DNA of 64,000 nucleotides from Clostridium fermenticellae. GTDB lineage: Bacteria > Bacillota > Clostridia > Clostridiales > Clostridiaceae. Below, in pieces: positions 54,460-63,929 of the stretch (position 1 is the stretch's first letter; each line of letters opens with the position of its first letter). The notes beneath the pieces were generated by a model. The model worked only from the letters and a program-made list of their open reading frames with translations, searched no databases and was not told where the DNA came from. The stretch lies in contig NZ_CP032416.1 in assembly GCF_003600355.1 (NCBI RefSeq), positions 1,074,183 through 1,138,182 on the forward strand, given 5' to 3'. The translations under genes were made by a program, and so were the position numbers.

Positions 54460-54783
54460 ATGAAGCAGAATTTAAAATCTATCAATATCAGATTTACAGT
54501 GATCATGATTATTATATCTACAATTTTAATTATAGCAGTTACTCATCTTACAAAAGATTTATCTTTAAAATCGATAATTATATTGATGTTCTTTTATTAT
54601 CCATGTATATCATTTATATTGGGAATTGTATCGAATAAAATTGGGGCAAATAAGGTGATTATGATTACAGCTATTTTGATAATATACATATTAAATATGA
54701 TTGTAAATTTTGATTCTAAAGGATTTGTATATATATTATTTTATTTTGGATTTGCGGCTGTAGGAATATTTTACGAGAGATAA
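54460..54783 (+). CDS. small integral membrane protein
   Basis: This 107-residue protein has four hydrophobic helices and no recognised domain. ATG 54460 follows AAGGAG. It lies 90 bp after the second permease with A/T-rich sequence between, and may be an accessory subunit of the exporter or an independent gene. Confidence 0.65.
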   Translation: MKQNLKSINIRFTVIMIIISTILIIAVTHLTKDLSLKSIIILMFFYYPCISFILGIVSNKIGANKVIMITAILIIYILNMIVNFDSKGFVYILFYFGFAAVGIFYER

Positions 54784-54784
54784 A

Positions 54785-54826
54785 AACTAAACTCCATAAT
54801 TTATTATAGTATGGAGCTTAGTTTTA
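54785..54826. terminator. bidirectional terminator
   Basis: AACTAAACTCCATA pairs with TATGGAGCTTAGTT, with T runs on the plus side and A-rich sequence on the other. It ends the ABC operon and the convergent TerB-like gene. Confidence 0.85.
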
Positions 54827-54827
54827 T

Positions 54828-55265
54828 TTATAATATACTTTCAGCAAGTTCTTTTAGAGAATTTATTTTGCTATCAGCATCAAGAAATGTTGAGTCATAT
54901 TTATCTTTTAATATCTTAAAAAAATCTATAAATTTTTGCTGATCTTCTCTGGTAAATTTAAATTGGCCGGCAATAGCATTTAAAAATTTAATTTCTTCTT
55001 CATCGAAACTTCCATCAATTAAAGCTAAACCTATTAATTCAAGATAAATTATATTTTTAATTCTTGAGGTTGAATCTTTTAATTGTTCAATAATTTTATC
55101 AAAGGACATATGTGGTATTTCATCTTTATTAAGTGAAAGTTCTTCTATGTAGTCACAAATCAAATTTTTTTCCTTTTTGGCAAATAAATTATCCGATTTG
55201 GCAAGAAGTTCAACCAAATTTACAAATGCAATGGATTCTTTTTTATTAAGTTCATTTAAAAACAC
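54828..55265 (-). CDS. TerB-like protein
   Basis: This 145-residue helical acidic protein fits the tellurite-resistance TerB fold (two halves, each with an acidic helix pair such as LALIDGSFDEEEIKFLNAIA). No other ter gene is near, so its role is unknown. The ATG follows AGGAGGTAG. Confidence 0.75.
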   Translation of the reverse strand: MFLNELNKKESIAFVNLVELLAKSDNLFAKKEKNLICDYIEELSLNKDEIPHMSFDKIIEQLKDSTSRIKNIIYLELIGLALIDGSFDEEEIKFLNAIAGQFKFTREDQQKFIDFFKILKDKYDSTFLDADSKINSLKELAESIL

Positions 55266-55394
55266 TTAAACTACCTCCTCTAGAGTATATATTAAATACT
55301 ATAAACTTATTATACAGTTTAACATACTATTTAACAAATTTTAAAAAAACCTATTTTAAATAAAATAAAACCTTTCATTTAAAATAAGTTTATA

Positions 55395-55466
55395 AATCTA
55401 AGCTTAACTTATGCGTAGGCCTAAATTTTAGAAATCCCGGCAAGAACATAAGTTAAGCTTTTGTTT
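55395..55466. repeat. family B-related mini palindrome
   Basis: AAGCTTAACTTATG (55400-55413) is perfectly inverted at 55447-55460, with TTTTAGAAATCCCGG between. The arms equal those of the longer copies. Confidence 0.7.
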
Positions 55467-56000
55467 TTATATAAATTTTGCAATTTCATCAATGTTTTTA
55501 CGTATTTTTTTGCGAATCTCTGTATCTGCAGAATAACCTATACTTATTACAAGTCTGATTCTTTTCGACGGATCTATATTAAGTAAATTTTTTAACTTTT
55601 TTTCATTAAACCACCCCATAATACAAGTTGATAATCCCTGTTCAGTGGCTTCCAGGCATAATTGACATGATGCAATTCCTATATCAATTGAGGAATAGTC
55701 CTGATTTTTTATTTTTGCCCCTATTCTAGCTTTTATATCTGTTTTTTCCTGAAGTACAATTATAAAGGCAGGACATTTTTCTGTGAATTTATTCATAACT
55801 AAATCTTCAATACATTTGGCAACTTTAAATGAAAGTTCTTTATTATTTATGATTATAAATCTCCAGGGTTGCCCATTACAAGCTGATGGAGCAATTCTGG
55901 CTGCCTCTATACAAGAAATTAATTTTTCTTTTTCCACTGGTTTATTGCTGTAGTTTCTACAACTCTCTCTTTTTTCTATTAAATCAAAAAAATTATTCAT
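55467..56000 (-). CDS. nitroreductase-family protein
   Basis: This 177-residue FMN-binding protein has the nitroreductase N-terminus (KRESCRNYSNKPVEKEKL) and the APSACNGQPWRFIII motif. The C-terminal GYSADTEIRKK is also typical. It reduces nitro, quinone or flavin substrates with NAD(P)H. It stands alone behind a mini palindrome. Confidence 0.88.
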   Translation of the reverse strand: MNNFFDLIEKRESCRNYSNKPVEKEKLISCIEAARIAPSACNGQPWRFIIINNKELSFKVAKCIEDLVMNKFTEKCPAFIIVLQEKTDIKARIGAKIKNQDYSSIDIGIASCQLCLEATEQGLSTCIMGWFNEKKLKNLLNIDPSKRIRLVISIGYSADTEIRKKIRKNIDEIAKFI

Positions 56001-56150
56001 TATGAAAATCCTCTCATCAATATATTTTTAATTATTTTATAATGGTATTTTTTATATTTGTCAAGATAAATAAATGTTGAAAAATTTATATATTTTAGCA
56101 GCAGGGGAATACTAAAATATTATACACAGTCGAGTTTGAGGGAAATAAAT

Positions 56151-57017
56151 ATGGAAGAGGATTATAAAAATATTAAAATAGCTGAGAAAAGAGCCGGAAT
56201 CAGTCTTATAATATATGTTATTTTGAGTATATTTAAGCTTATAGTTGGTTATCTTTTTAAGTCGAAAGCACTTATTGCAGATGGGATTAATAATTCAACT
56301 GATATAATTGCATCTATATCAATTATAATAGGGTTAAAAATATCTAGAAAACCTGTTGATTATAATCATGCTTATGGACATTTGAGGGCAGAAACGATAT
56401 CATCTTTAATTGCGTCGATAATAATGATAGCTGTGAGTTTTGAGGTTATTTATAATGGTATTCATTCAATAATATTTTTAAATAAAAAAGCTCCAGATAT
56501 ATTGTCGGCGTTTGTTGCTATCTTATGTGCTTTAGTAATATATATTGTGTATATATATAATATGAAAATTGCTGTTAAGGTTAAAAGTTCCGCCTTAAAG
56601 GCATCTGCAAAAGACAACTTTTCGGATGCTATTGTGAGTTTGGGAACTGCTGTAGGAATTATTGCATCTCAGTTTGGTTTGCCATGGATAGACCCACTTG
56701 CAGCAATAGTTGTAGGACTAATAATATTAAAAACTGGATTTGATATATTTAAAGAAACTTCATATGATTTAACAGATGGTTTTGATAAAAAAAAGCTTAT
56801 AGGAGTAGTTTCAAAAATAAAAAAAGTTAGTGGGGTACATAAAGTAAAAGATATAAAGGCAAGAGTTCATGGAAATAATATTTTACTTGATATTACAATA
56901 TATGTTAATCCAAATTTAACGGTAAAGGAGAGTCATAAGATTACTGAAGAAATAGAAACAATGTTGAATTCCGAATTTAAAATAAGATATGCTATAGTTC
57001 ATGTAGAACCAGACTAG
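56151..57017 (+). CDS. cation diffusion facilitator (CDF) metal transporter
   Basis: This 288-residue protein has six hydrophobic helices, metal-site motifs DGINNSTD and HAYGHLRAET (in the HxxxD-like arrangement of CDF proteins), a second SAKDNFSDA site, and a cytosolic C-terminal domain with HKVKDIKARVHG. It exports Mn, Zn, Fe or Co. ATG 56151 follows GAGGGA; a TTG at 56136 is less likely. Confidence 0.92.
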   Translation: MEEDYKNIKIAEKRAGISLIIYVILSIFKLIVGYLFKSKALIADGINNSTDIIASISIIIGLKISRKPVDYNHAYGHLRAETISSLIASIIMIAVSFEVIYNGIHSIIFLNKKAPDILSAFVAILCALVIYIVYIYNMKIAVKVKSSALKASAKDNFSDAIVSLGTAVGIIASQFGLPWIDPLAAIVVGLIILKTGFDIFKETSYDLTDGFDKKKLIGVVSKIKKVSGVHKVKDIKARVHGNNILLDITIYVNPNLTVKESHKITEEIETMLNSEFKIRYAIVHVEPD

Positions 57018-57138
57018 GGCTTATAGAATGTTAAAGTATATATGCCATTTTACATTTATTGTATAGGATAATATTTTAAAATAAATCCATACTACTATTG
57101 TATTAAGTTTATATATTTAATTTAAGGAGGATTTTATT

Positions 57139-57306
57139 ATGGATAATAATTGTAGAATGCAAGTAAAGTGTGGAGTTGATAGTTGTCATTATTGGCAGGA
57201 TAGTATGTGTCATGCAGATCAATTAGAGGTAAATCCTATGAGTGGTAAAGCTAATCCTCATACTAGTGATGATACCTGCTGTAAAACGTTTAAACCATGT
57301 AGATAG
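57139..57306 (+). CDS. DUF1540 small Cys-rich protein
   Basis: A 55-residue protein with the DUF1540 pattern VKCGVDSCHYWQDSMCHADQ (residues 9-28) and a closing TCCKTFKPCR. Its Cys residues probably bind metal. The start ATG follows AAGGAGG. It is monocistronic with its own terminator. Many spore-formers carry copies of unknown function. Confidence 0.92.
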   Translation: MDNNCRMQVKCGVDSCHYWQDSMCHADQLEVNPMSGKANPHTSDDTCCKTFKPCR

Positions 57307-57321
57307 TTTTATTAACGTTTT

Positions 57322-57355
57322 AAACCCAAATTATTTTATGATTTGGGTTTTTTTA
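57322..57355 (+). terminator. terminator of the DUF1540 gene
   Basis: AAACCCAAAT pairs with ATTTGGGTTT around a 10-base loop, followed by a T run. Confidence 0.92.
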
Positions 57356-57420
57356 ATAAATATTTTTCTTTAAGTGGAAGATACTATTTCTAAAAGAATA
57401 TAATAGAGGAGTGATATAAT

Positions 57421-58287
57421 ATGAATTTTCCGACAAATTTTCCAAAGCAGCATCAAAATAAGCAGCCTGGATTTGAGTATGAAATGAATCCCAAACCTGT
57501 ATATGATGATCCACTGTATAATAAAAAGGGAGATCTTTTAAAGGATCAAGTGGCTGTAATAACAGGTGGAGACAGTGGTATAGGCAGGGCCATTTCAGTA
57601 GCTTATGCAAATCAGGGAGCAGATATAGCAATAATATATTTAAATGAACATAAAGATGCTGAAGAAACTAAATGTATCGTTGAAAGCAAAGGTGCTAAAT
57701 GCGTACTCATACCTGGAGATATAAGTGATGTAAATTTTTGCAATGAAGCCATAGAAAAGGTTGCCATGTCGTATGGAAAGATAGATATACTTGTTAATAA
57801 TGCAGCTGTACAGTATGAGTGCCAGGATATAAAACAGCTTAAAGATGAACAATTTGACAGAACTTTTAAAACAAATGTATATGGAACATTTTATATGACT
57901 AGAGCAGCAATGAAATATTTAAAATGTGGATCTTCTATAATAAATACTACTTCAATAGTTGCATTCAGGGGAAGCCCAAAATTAGTAGACTACTCAATGA
58001 CAAAGGGAGCTATAGAGGCTTTTACGAGATCATTATCTACTGCATTAACACAAGGAAGGACTGGTATAAGAATAAATGCGGTTGCACCTGGTCCAATATG
58101 GACTCCTTTAATACCGGCTTCATTTAATGATACTGAGACTTCAGAATTTGGATCAAATACAACTATGGGAAGGGCAGGTGAACCTGTCGAATGTGCAGGC
58201 GCTTATGTATTTTTAGCATCGAAGAATGCATCATATATTACAGGGCAGACGATACATGTAAATGGCGGAGAAATAGTAAATGCATAG
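57421..58287 (+). CDS. short-chain dehydrogenase/reductase (YhdF-like)
   Basis: This 288-residue NAD(P)-dependent SDR has the cofactor motif TGGDSGIGRAI (about residue 50) and catalytic YSMTKGA in line with upstream Ser in NTTSIVA. The N-terminal 40-residue extension (FPKQHQNKQPGFEYEMNPKP) is shared by YhdF/YghA-type enzymes. The substrate is unknown. ATG follows AGAGGAGTG. Confidence 0.9.
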   Translation: MNFPTNFPKQHQNKQPGFEYEMNPKPVYDDPLYNKKGDLLKDQVAVITGGDSGIGRAISVAYANQGADIAIIYLNEHKDAEETKCIVESKGAKCVLIPGDISDVNFCNEAIEKVAMSYGKIDILVNNAAVQYECQDIKQLKDEQFDRTFKTNVYGTFYMTRAAMKYLKCGSSIINTTSIVAFRGSPKLVDYSMTKGAIEAFTRSLSTALTQGRTGIRINAVAPGPIWTPLIPASFNDTETSEFGSNTTMGRAGEPVECAGAYVFLASKNASYITGQTIHVNGGEIVNA

Positions 58288-58379
58288 ATTTAATTATTGC
58301 ACATTAAATTGTGATTGTAATCTGGAAGTGCAATAAATAAAATATTAATTATTGTGCAATCTAAAAGTAGACAACTTGT

Positions 58380-58417
58380 AAAGCACCGTAATATTGTAAA
58401 AATATTACGGCGCTTTA
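58380..58417. terminator. bidirectional terminator
   Basis: AAAGCACCGTAATATT pairs with AATATTACGGCGCTTT around a 5-base loop. It separates the SDR gene from the convergent glycosyltransferase gene. A further hairpin TTATTGCAC/GTGCAATAA at 58294-58336 lies just before it. Confidence 0.88.
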
Positions 58418-58426
58418 TATAAAGAT

Positions 58427-60022
58427 CTATAAATAAGTTTTTTTCTTCACTGCGATGTCTAATAAGGTTTTTGCCAAATATATAAATAACAATACATTTA
58501 ATAGTGATATTACAGTAAGCATTGTATTAAATGAGCTAATATTTGAATATACAAGTATATAGTGAATATTGGTATATACAGTTATTGTAAAACCAAGGCT
58601 CAGGAGTAAGAATCTTTTGTCTTTAATATATATATAAGTTAGAATGCATAATGCAACAGCAGAAAATAAGTATCTTTCATGCATGCTTGTTGAAAAAGTA
58701 AATACACCTGATATCTGAAGTAATGCTGCAGCCGGTGCAATTTTTTTATCATCTGCTTTAATATATATATACCAGGTAAACAGCGTAGTAAGAACTATGA
58801 ATATAAGTCCTATAATATGATAACTTAAACCAAATACAGTATTTGTATCTTTAACAAAATTCTTACCTATCAAACTGAAAAAGTTGAATCCATTGACTGA
58901 TGCATATGGATATTCACCCACAGTATTTGTATACAGTTTAAATATCCAGGTGAACCCATTTGTAATTGAAAATGGGAGCACTATAATAATTGCTGTAATT
59001 ATAGCAGCCAAAGCGGCCTTTAAGAAAATCTTAATATCTTTCCTTCTTACAAGTTCAAAGAACAATACTGGTAAAAATATAATTCCCTGAGGTTTCATCA
59101 GTATAGCAGCGGAAAATAATATAGAAGATAAAATAAGTTTTTCTTCAGAAATTGTGAATATTGAAAGTACAATAAGTAATGTGAAAAATGAATCTACTTG
59201 TCCCCAAACAGCAGAATCTATAAAAATAGCCGGATTAAAAATATAAAATGCTGATATCAATAAAGCAGTTTTAGGTGAAATATATTTTTTGCATAGTTTG
59301 TATATAATAATTGAAGTAATTATGTCTGCAATCACTGATGGCAACTTTAACAGCAGGTTAAAACTTGAACTTGTGCCTGGAATACTCGTTATTTTACCAA
59401 TTAAATATAATATATACATGTATAATGGTGGGTAATCAACTGACTTTGAGCTTGAATAAATTTGAAATAGGTTATTTGCAGCAGCATTTGCCCAGTTTCC
59501 AAATAAATTAAGGTCATTATGCGACTTTGTAACAATTGAGAGGAAAAGTCTTAAGAACAATCCTATACACAATAATGATATAATAATGAACTTTTCGTCC
59601 GGGTAAATGATTTTATTATTTTTATGTTTAAAAAAGTAATATAGTAAAATGGATAATATGATAAATGCTATTGAATAAACAGCTATCATAATATTATATT
59701 TTCCTGATGTTCCTTTAGAAAAATTATTTTGCTGATGATTAAAATTATTTTGATGATTTTTGTTATTCACCATACTATTATTTTTAGGTGTATTACTTAA
59801 TCCATTAAAGTTATTTTGTTTATTTTGATCAGGTTTTTGATTCCGTGATTTATTAAATTTAGCATTATTCTGTTGTGATTTTTGCGGTGTACCATTAAAT
59901 TCAATTCTGTTGTAATTTGAATTAGTATTTTTGTAGTTAAATAAAGTGAAAGTAAATAATATTATAGATGCACATGCTAAAAAAAATAAACTTATTTTAG
60001 TAAAATTTTTCTTTAGAATCAT
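58427..60022 (-). CDS. membrane glycosyltransferase (GT39/87-like, mannosyltransferase fold)
   Basis: This 531-residue protein starts with one hydrophobic helix, followed by an extracellular Asn/Gln-rich low-complexity linker (about residues 32-105). About 11 helices follow with the GT-C features KSHNDLNLFGNWANAAANN and SVDYPPLYMYILYLIGK. Polyprenyl-phosphate sugar is the probable donor, and the acceptor is unknown. ATG follows AAGGAGGG. It is divergent from a two-component system that may control it. Confidence 0.8.
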   Translation of the reverse strand: MILKKNFTKISLFFLACASIILFTFTLFNYKNTNSNYNRIEFNGTPQKSQQNNAKFNKSRNQKPDQNKQNNFNGLSNTPKNNSMVNNKNHQNNFNHQQNNFSKGTSGKYNIMIAVYSIAFIILSILLYYFFKHKNNKIIYPDEKFIIISLLCIGLFLRLFLSIVTKSHNDLNLFGNWANAAANNLFQIYSSSKSVDYPPLYMYILYLIGKITSIPGTSSSFNLLLKLPSVIADIITSIIIYKLCKKYISPKTALLISAFYIFNPAIFIDSAVWGQVDSFFTLLIVLSIFTISEEKLILSSILFSAAILMKPQGIIFLPVLFFELVRRKDIKIFLKAALAAIITAIIIVLPFSITNGFTWIFKLYTNTVGEYPYASVNGFNFFSLIGKNFVKDTNTVFGLSYHIIGLIFIVLTTLFTWYIYIKADDKKIAPAAALLQISGVFTFSTSMHERYLFSAVALCILTYIYIKDKRFLLLSLGFTITVYTNIHYILVYSNISSFNTMLTVISLLNVLLFIYLAKTLLDIAVKKKTYL

Positions 60023-60222
60023 AATAAGCCCTCCTTTTTGACTAACTTAAGATCAATATATGATTATAAATTTTAAAACAAATAACATATACTAATTTAA
60101 TTTTATAATTATCTGCTAAATTAAATCCCCGCAAAATTGTGGCAAATTTGAAGTAATATAAAATTTAGATGATATCAATATTTCCCTCATGGTAAAATAT
60201 AATGATGAGGTGAAGATGAAAT

Positions 60223-60912
60223 ATGGATAAAAAATTAATATACATTGCTGATGATGAAATAAATATTTGTAATATAATAAAATCATTCCTTTTAAAAGAG
60301 GGGTTTAAAGTAGAAATATTTAATGACGGAAATTCGATCTTCGAGGCTTTTAATGCAAGACCTGCCGATATGCTTATTATTGATATAATGATGCCTGAAA
60401 TGGATGGATATTCATTGTGCTCACTTATAAGGGAAAAGAGTTCTGTGCCTATAATAATTGTGTCTGCCAAGGATACGGAAACTGATAGAATAGCTGGATT
60501 AACCCTGGGAAGTGATGATTATTTAACCAAACCATTTAGCCCAATTGAGCTTATTGCTAGAATTAAAAGCATTTTTAGAAGAATTGACTTTGATAAAAGA
60601 AATAGTACATTAACTAATGTTATTAATATATATGATATTTCAATAAATATAGATAAAAAAGAAGTTAGGTTTAGAGGTGAAGATGTTGGGCTAACAAAAA
60701 TGGAATTTTCTCTTTTAAGTTATCTTGTTTTAAATAAGAATAGAGCAGTTAGCAGAAATGAACTTCTTGATAAAATATGGGGATTTGAAGATGAAGTTGA
60801 AACTAGAGCAACTGATGATATGATAAAAAGGATAAGAAAAAAGCTTTCTGATATTGGATCAATATTAAAAATACGAACTGTATGGGGATTTGGTTTTAAA
60901 ATAGATGATTAG
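60223..60912 (+). CDS. OmpR-family response regulator
   Basis: This 229-residue protein has a receiver domain with acidic pocket DDE at residues 10-12, phosphoacceptor Asp 54 in LIIDIMMPEMDG and Lys in LTKPFSP. A winged-helix DNA-binding domain follows (about residues 125-228, VWGFGFKID). ATG follows GAGGTGAAG. It is followed by its cognate kinase, with overlapping starts. Confidence 0.93.
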   Translation: MDKKLIYIADDEINICNIIKSFLLKEGFKVEIFNDGNSIFEAFNARPADMLIIDIMMPEMDGYSLCSLIREKSSVPIIIVSAKDTETDRIAGLTLGSDDYLTKPFSPIELIARIKSIFRRIDFDKRNSTLTNVINIYDISINIDKKEVRFRGEDVGLTKMEFSLLSYLVLNKNRAVSRNELLDKIWGFEDEVETRATDDMIKRIRKKLSDIGSILKIRTVWGFGFKIDD

Positions 60913-60922
60913 GAATGATTTA

Positions 60923-62386
60923 ATGAAGAAAAATACGATCAAATGGAAGATATTTAAATATAATATTACAGCAATTGTTATGCTTACTATGTTAACGACT
61001 ATAGTATTTAATATTGCTGTACGTACATATATAAAAAATGATATAAAAGATGAATTGAATAAAATTGCTGTAAATACAGAAAATGAAGCTTTAAGACATG
61101 GTCCGGATTTTCTGACTGACTCAAAGAAAGCACCTCCTGTAGATTTACGGAAACGTGATGATAATTTTTTAAAATTTCACTTTATGTTAGATGAATCTTT
61201 AAAGAAATCACTTTCTGTATTAAATGCCGATTATGTTTTATTAGATAAGGATAAAAAGATTATAAAAACTATTCCAGAAGGCAAAAATTATAATAGGATA
61301 TCAAATGAATTGATAAATCAGTTATTATATGAGGTAAATAGGTCTAAAGATTTGGATAAAGGTAAATTTTCGGGGTTTTATTTTTCAGGTATTCAGTATG
61401 TGTCTGTAGTAAGGCCAGTATCAGATAAGAATTCTTTTGGACTTGGATGGATTGTTATATACTCCAGTCTTCAAAAGATAAATCAGATCCAGCTTGAAAT
61501 AAATTTAATTTTATTTGTAATTTTGCTTATATCAGCCTTTATTACAGCAATATTTTCATCTATAACTGCAAAAAAGGTGTCAGAATCATTTTCTTATCTT
61601 AATAAAAGATTAAGGGAGATTTCAGAAAGAAACTTTGGAAATAAAATTGATGTGGAGGTATATGACGAGCTTCGTGATTTTGTAAATAACATAAATAATA
61701 TGTCCGAAAAACTTGAGACATATGATAGGGCACAGAAAACATTTCTACAAAATGCATCACACGAATTCAGGACACCACTCACGTCTATTCAGAGTTATGC
61801 TGAGGGTATAAAGTATGATGTTATTGATCCTATAAATGCGGCTGATATAATAATTGATGAGTCCAAAAGATTAACTAGGTTGGTGGAAGATTTACTTTAT
61901 TTATCACGACTTGATTCGATAGAAGAAAATTACAATATGAATGAATTGGATTTTAATGCGTTTATAGAGAGTTGTGTAAAACGTATAAATATTATTGCAA
62001 TTAAGTATTCAGTGAAGATCTCAGTTAAGAAATTAAAGAACAATATATATGTGTTAGCGGACGAAGAAAAGTTATCACGTGCTGTAAATAATTTAATAAG
62101 TAATTCTATAAGGTACGCGAAAACAACAGTTTCAATATCATCGGAAATTGTAGCAGATAGGGTTATATTAAAAATATCAGATAACGGTTCAGGCTTTAAA
62201 GAGGATGAACTTCCCTATATATTTGATAGGTTTTATAAAGGTAAAAATGGAAAGTTTGGATTGGGATTATCCATAAGTAAAAATGTTATAGAGAAATTAA
62301 ATGGCAGAATATATGCTTATAATACAGAAGATGGGGCAGAATTTACGGTTGAACTGCCGATATCAAATAAAATAAATTTTGCTTGA
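60923..62386 (+). CDS. two-component sensor histidine kinase
   Basis: This 487-residue kinase has two hydrophobic helices bounding an extracellular sensor (about residues 30-190), HAMP, H-box NASHEFRTPLTSI (His about 280), and an ATPase with N box NNLISNSIRYA, DNGSGF and GLGLSISKNVI. I prefer ATG 60923 because AGGA at 60911-60914 is 8 bases away. ATG 60905, which overlaps the regulator stop, is possible. Signal unknown. Confidence 0.93.
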   Translation: MKKNTIKWKIFKYNITAIVMLTMLTTIVFNIAVRTYIKNDIKDELNKIAVNTENEALRHGPDFLTDSKKAPPVDLRKRDDNFLKFHFMLDESLKKSLSVLNADYVLLDKDKKIIKTIPEGKNYNRISNELINQLLYEVNRSKDLDKGKFSGFYFSGIQYVSVVRPVSDKNSFGLGWIVIYSSLQKINQIQLEINLILFVILLISAFITAIFSSITAKKVSESFSYLNKRLREISERNFGNKIDVEVYDELRDFVNNINNMSEKLETYDRAQKTFLQNASHEFRTPLTSIQSYAEGIKYDVIDPINAADIIIDESKRLTRLVEDLLYLSRLDSIEENYNMNELDFNAFIESCVKRINIIAIKYSVKISVKKLKNNIYVLADEEKLSRAVNNLISNSIRYAKTTVSISSEIVADRVILKISDNGSGFKEDELPYIFDRFYKGKNGKFGLGLSISKNVIEKLNGRIYAYNTEDGAEFTVELPISNKINFA

Positions 62387-62484
62387 CATATATGAGAATA
62401 ATAATTATTGTATAAATGCGAGTAGTTTAATAAATATTTATATTTTTTTGTGGTAAATAATAATGAATGAAAGAAGGAATGAAA

Positions 62485-63006
62485 ATGAAAAATCCTATAG
62501 TTACAATTGAAATGGAAAACGGAAAGAAGATAGATATAGAACTTTATCCAGATGTCGCACCAAACACAGTAAATAACTTTATATCTTTAGTTAAAAAAGG
62601 GTTCTATAATGGTGTGGTTTTTCACAGAATAATACCTGGTTTTATGATTCAGGGTGGAGATCCTGAAGGTACAGGAATGGGAGGACCTGGATATTCAATT
62701 AAAGGTGAGTTCTCAGGGAATGGTTTTAAGAATGATTTAAAGCACGAAAAAGGAGTGATTTCTATGGCTAGAACTATGGCTCCAGACTCTGCAGGTTCTC
62801 AATTTTTTATAATGACAGATGATGCACCGCATTTAGATGGACAGTATGCTGCTTTTGGAAAGGTAATAAACGGTATAGATGAAGTAGAAAGAATAGTAAT
62901 GGAGAAAAGAGACTATAATGATAAACCATATGATGATCAAAAAATGAAAAGTGTATCTGTAGAAACCTTTGATAAAGAGTATAAGGATCCAGAGATGATA
63001 CTGTGA
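62485..63006 (+). CDS. peptidyl-prolyl cis-trans isomerase (cyclophilin type)
   Basis: This 173-residue cytosolic cyclophilin has the catalytic FHRIIPGFMIQGGDPEGTG and SAGSQFFIM blocks. ATG 62485 lies 6 bases after GAAGGA; two upstream in-frame ATGs (62467, 62479) overlap that site. Its stop overlaps the next gene by 4 bp. Confidence 0.93.
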   Translation: MKNPIVTIEMENGKKIDIELYPDVAPNTVNNFISLVKKGFYNGVVFHRIIPGFMIQGGDPEGTGMGGPGYSIKGEFSGNGFKNDLKHEKGVISMARTMAPDSAGSQFFIMTDDAPHLDGQYAAFGKVINGIDEVERIVMEKRDYNDKPYDDQKMKSVSVETFDKEYKDPEMIL

Positions 63007-63752
63007 ATAAAAAATTTAAGTTTGTTGTATTGTTTCTTGTTGTAATTATTATTGGGACTGGAGGGTTATATTTTAGTTTAAGTAAAAGTCATAATTCTAA
63101 AATAAAAGAAGTATACAAAAATTCATATAATATTTTGGCTATGGGGGATTCGCTTGCAAGAGGAACTGGTGATGAGACTGGAAAAGGTTTTGTAAATGAT
63201 TTTGCACTATTGTGGAAAAATAAAACAAATAGTTCTGTTAGTGTTGATAATATTGCTGTAAATGGTGATACATCTTCTGGACTTTTAAATATTGTAAAAA
63301 GACAGGAAACTGTTCAAGATATAAAGCAAGCGGATATTATATTTATATCCATTGGAGGAAATGAAATAAAGAATTTTTATTTTTCTGCTCAATCAAATGA
63401 ACTTACATTAGATAATGTAAAAGCGATAGAAAATAAATATTTTAGTAATCTTGAAGATATTTTTAAGTGTATAAAAAATGCTAATTCAAACTGTACAGTA
63501 GTATTTGTAGGCTTATATAATCCTTCAGAAGATAAATTGACATCAAGTGAAACTAATTTACTGGAATTTTGGAATCATATGACAGATAATTTTGTATCCA
63601 AATACGATGTTATATTTATTCCGACATATGATTTATTCAAGGGAAATACTAATAGATATCTTTCCTCAGATAAATTTCATCCTAATTCTCGTGGATATGA
63701 TATTATATCAAATAGAATATTTGATGTATTAAAAAATCATAATATTAAATAA
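63003..63752 (+). CDS. SGNH/GDSL-type hydrolase, exported or membrane-anchored
   Basis: The 249-residue protein has an N-terminal hydrophobic helix (residues 5-25) and the four SGNH blocks: GDSLARGTG (Ser), GDTSSGL (Gly), GGNE (Asn) and DKFHPNSRG (Asp/His). It is an esterase or lipase outside the membrane. The GTG start overlaps the cyclophilin stop, so translation is coupled. Confidence 0.92.
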   Translation: MNKKFKFVVLFLVVIIIGTGGLYFSLSKSHNSKIKEVYKNSYNILAMGDSLARGTGDETGKGFVNDFALLWKNKTNSSVSVDNIAVNGDTSSGLLNIVKRQETVQDIKQADIIFISIGGNEIKNFYFSAQSNELTLDNVKAIENKYFSNLEDIFKCIKNANSNCTVVFVGLYNPSEDKLTSSETNLLEFWNHMTDNFVSKYDVIFIPTYDLFKGNTNRYLSSDKFHPNSRGYDIISNRIFDVLKNHNIK

Positions 63753-63759
63753 TAAATAA

Positions 63760-63817
63760 AAAATTTAAAGGAATTATTCTAAAGTGGAGATTTTAGAATA
63801 ATTCCTTTAAATTTTTT
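63760..63817 (+). terminator. terminator before spoIIGA
   Basis: AAATTTAAAGGAATTATTCT pairs with its complement at 63794-63813 around AAAGTGGAGATTTT, followed by a T run. Confidence 0.93.
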
Positions 63818-63929
63818 GGAAAATCATGTAAATCAAAAATATTATTTTTGATTAAAAAATGACAAAAAATTGAAATTAATAGGTATATAATATTGGTATA
63901 AATAATAAACACAGAGGTGAGAAATTTTA

